Shown here: positions 22,482 through 23,296 of the stretch, piece by piece
Position numbering within the stretch: position 1 is the first letter of the stretch
Layout: each line of letters begins with the position of its first letter
IMG/VR virus record: IMGVR_UViG_3300046459_000238
Span: 1-23,296 of that record
Reading direction: 5' to 3' (one strand)
Source of the DNA: a virus
Length of the DNA: 23,296 nucleotides
Notes under the pieces: model-generated
The model's database searches: none
What the model was told of the DNA's origin: nothing
The model's input: the letters and a program-made list of their open reading frames with translations, nothing else
Position numbers and translations under genes: made by a program

Positions 22482-23296
22482 TTACAGAGTCGGAACGCCC
22501 GGCCCGATGACCGGCGACTCATTGTCTCCGCAAACCCCAATGTCTACGAAGCTGTCAGCCCCGCTGAAGTTGCTGGAGCTAGGATTGGCGCAAGCCACGA
22601 GACCCAGGTCCGCAGTGCAGCGGCTATACAGAATCGGCACGATGTGCTGCGGGCGCAGAGGCCGGTAAGCACGGGTAATCTGGTATTTGTGCCAGCCGAA
22701 ATCGCCCCACTGATTGCACTGATTGTCAATCTGGTAGTGCCATTCCAACTCGCCCATGTGAAGCTGCGGAGCGAACTTGAACGAGCCTTCGCCGACATAC
22801 TTCTCGGGAACGAGCCGTTCAAAGCTGCCGTCAGCAATGAGGATGCCCACTTCATAGGCTGCATTCAGCCAAGCGGGATTCGGTTTCGCGAACGCCACGC
22901 CACGCGCCGGGTTAGCGACGATGGTGACAGGGTCAACGAGGGCCAGGGTGCCGTCAGCATTGAAGCCGGTAGCACGGAGCGGGCGCTGGTCAACGCCGAA
23001 GGCGATGCCACGGTAAGCGGGCGACTGCTCGAACGAATAAGCGGTCAGAGTGGTTTCACCCATCTTGTAGCCGCCGGTGGTCAGAGCAACCATCACGTTC
23101 TGGACGCCAACTTCCGAGCGGAAATATTCCACTTGGTCGGAGCCGCCGATGAAACGGAAATGCGGCATGCCCTGGTCTTGGGAATACCATTCCGCGAAAA
23201 GAACTTCCCGCATATAGCGAGCGATGAAGTGCAGAGCCTTGAAGGTCATGGGACCGGTAGGCAACAGAGGCGCGAATTTGACGCCCAGGTCGGTTT
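22482..23296 (-). CDS. Probable major capsid protein, 5' end outside window (at least 271 aa)
   Basis: The frame is open to the window edge, so the N-terminus is missing; the TTG at 23264 is internal. The visible part has FIARYMREVLFAEWYSQDQG near the start, then a mixed alpha/beta body. It includes NPAWLNAAYEVGILIADGSF with FERLVPEKYVG, a pattern I recall in phage major capsid proteins (NPxWL-x-APYE...LVP). Four cysteines lie in the last third (QC, RC, AC, VC). A strong hairpin right after the stop and a place at the head of a structural gene series fit a highly expressed capsid gene. No prohead protease or scaffold is in view. An alternative is another abundant head protein. Confidence 0.55.
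   Translation of the reverse strand, partial: TDLGVKFAPLLPTGPMTFKALHFIARYMREVLFAEWYSQDQGMPHFRFIGGSDQVEYFRSEVGVQNVMVALTTGGYKMGETTLTAYSFEQSPAYRGIAFGVDQRPLRATGFNADGTLALVDPVTIVANPARGVAFAKPNPAWLNAAYEVGILIADGSFERLVPEKYVGEGSFKFAPQLHMGELEWHYQIDNQCNQWGDFGWHKYQITRAYRPLRPQHIVPILYSRCTADLGLVACANPSSSNFSGADSFVDIGVCGDNESPVIGPGVPTL

Noticed and set aside
1-23296. tRNA genes, CRISPR arrays, insertion sequences
   Set aside because: I found no cloverleaf-like sequence, regularly spaced repeats or transposase motifs; the minus-strand genes cover nearly all bases.

Overview
The window reads as a contiguous piece of a tailed double-stranded DNA phage genome, or a prophage, and all supported genes lie on the minus strand. 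Read in the direction of transcription (from 23296 down to 1) it is a virion-structure and lysis block. It starts inside a probable major capsid protein gene and ends inside a giant gene that runs off the left edge. Packing is very tight: five junctions are TAATG stop/start overlaps, one is ATGA, and most others are gaps of 1-32 bp. No gene-free stretch exceeds about 90 bp. I saw no tRNA, CRISPR, integrase, transposase or replication gene. Several starts carry purine-rich Shine-Dalgarno sequences. A lipoprotein signal with a probable outer-membrane sorting residue suggests a Gram-negative host. I cannot name the host from the sequence.

Layout in transcription order. (1) 22482-23296: capsid protein, 5' end missing, followed by a strong hairpin. 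(2) 21746-22390: small structural protein. (3) 19709-21746: first two-gene adhesin cassette, an Ig-like/lectin-like protein followed by a beta-rich 221-residue protein. (4) 18768-19704: membrane/lysis pair, a small one-helix holin-like protein overlapped out of frame by a lipoprotein with a second membrane segment. (5) 17620-18735: collagen-like fibre with a C1q-like tip. (6) 17457-17618: 53-residue small gene. (7) 15444-17464: second, diverged copy of the adhesin cassette. (8) 15061-15417: small acidic-tailed protein. (9) 14039-15046 and 12027-14039: adaptor-like and nozzle-like tail proteins. (10) 10282-12027 and 9467-10285: a very cysteine-rich multidomain protein and a tail protein. (11) 9002-9442: GNAT-like protein. 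(12) 7998-8999, 7066-7998, 5563-7062 and 1-5559: four proteins that look like DNA-ejection (internal virion) proteins, the last over 1853 residues long.

The order adaptor, nozzle, GNAT-like small protein, ejection proteins, giant ejection protein parallels genes 11-16 of phage T7. I therefore infer a short-tailed (podovirus-like) virion, although sequence similarity to T7 itself is not obvious. Unlike T7, a roughly 7 kb block of adhesin, fibre and lysis genes sits between the capsid and adaptor genes.

The most notable points are: an adaptor-like gene whose only plausible start is ATT behind a perfect Shine-Dalgarno; a duplicated adhesin cassette; a sharp split between cysteine-free ejection proteins (about 3000 residues, no Cys) and cysteine-rich exterior proteins; and the giant protein with an HEAMH zinc-protease motif and a repeated C-terminal module.
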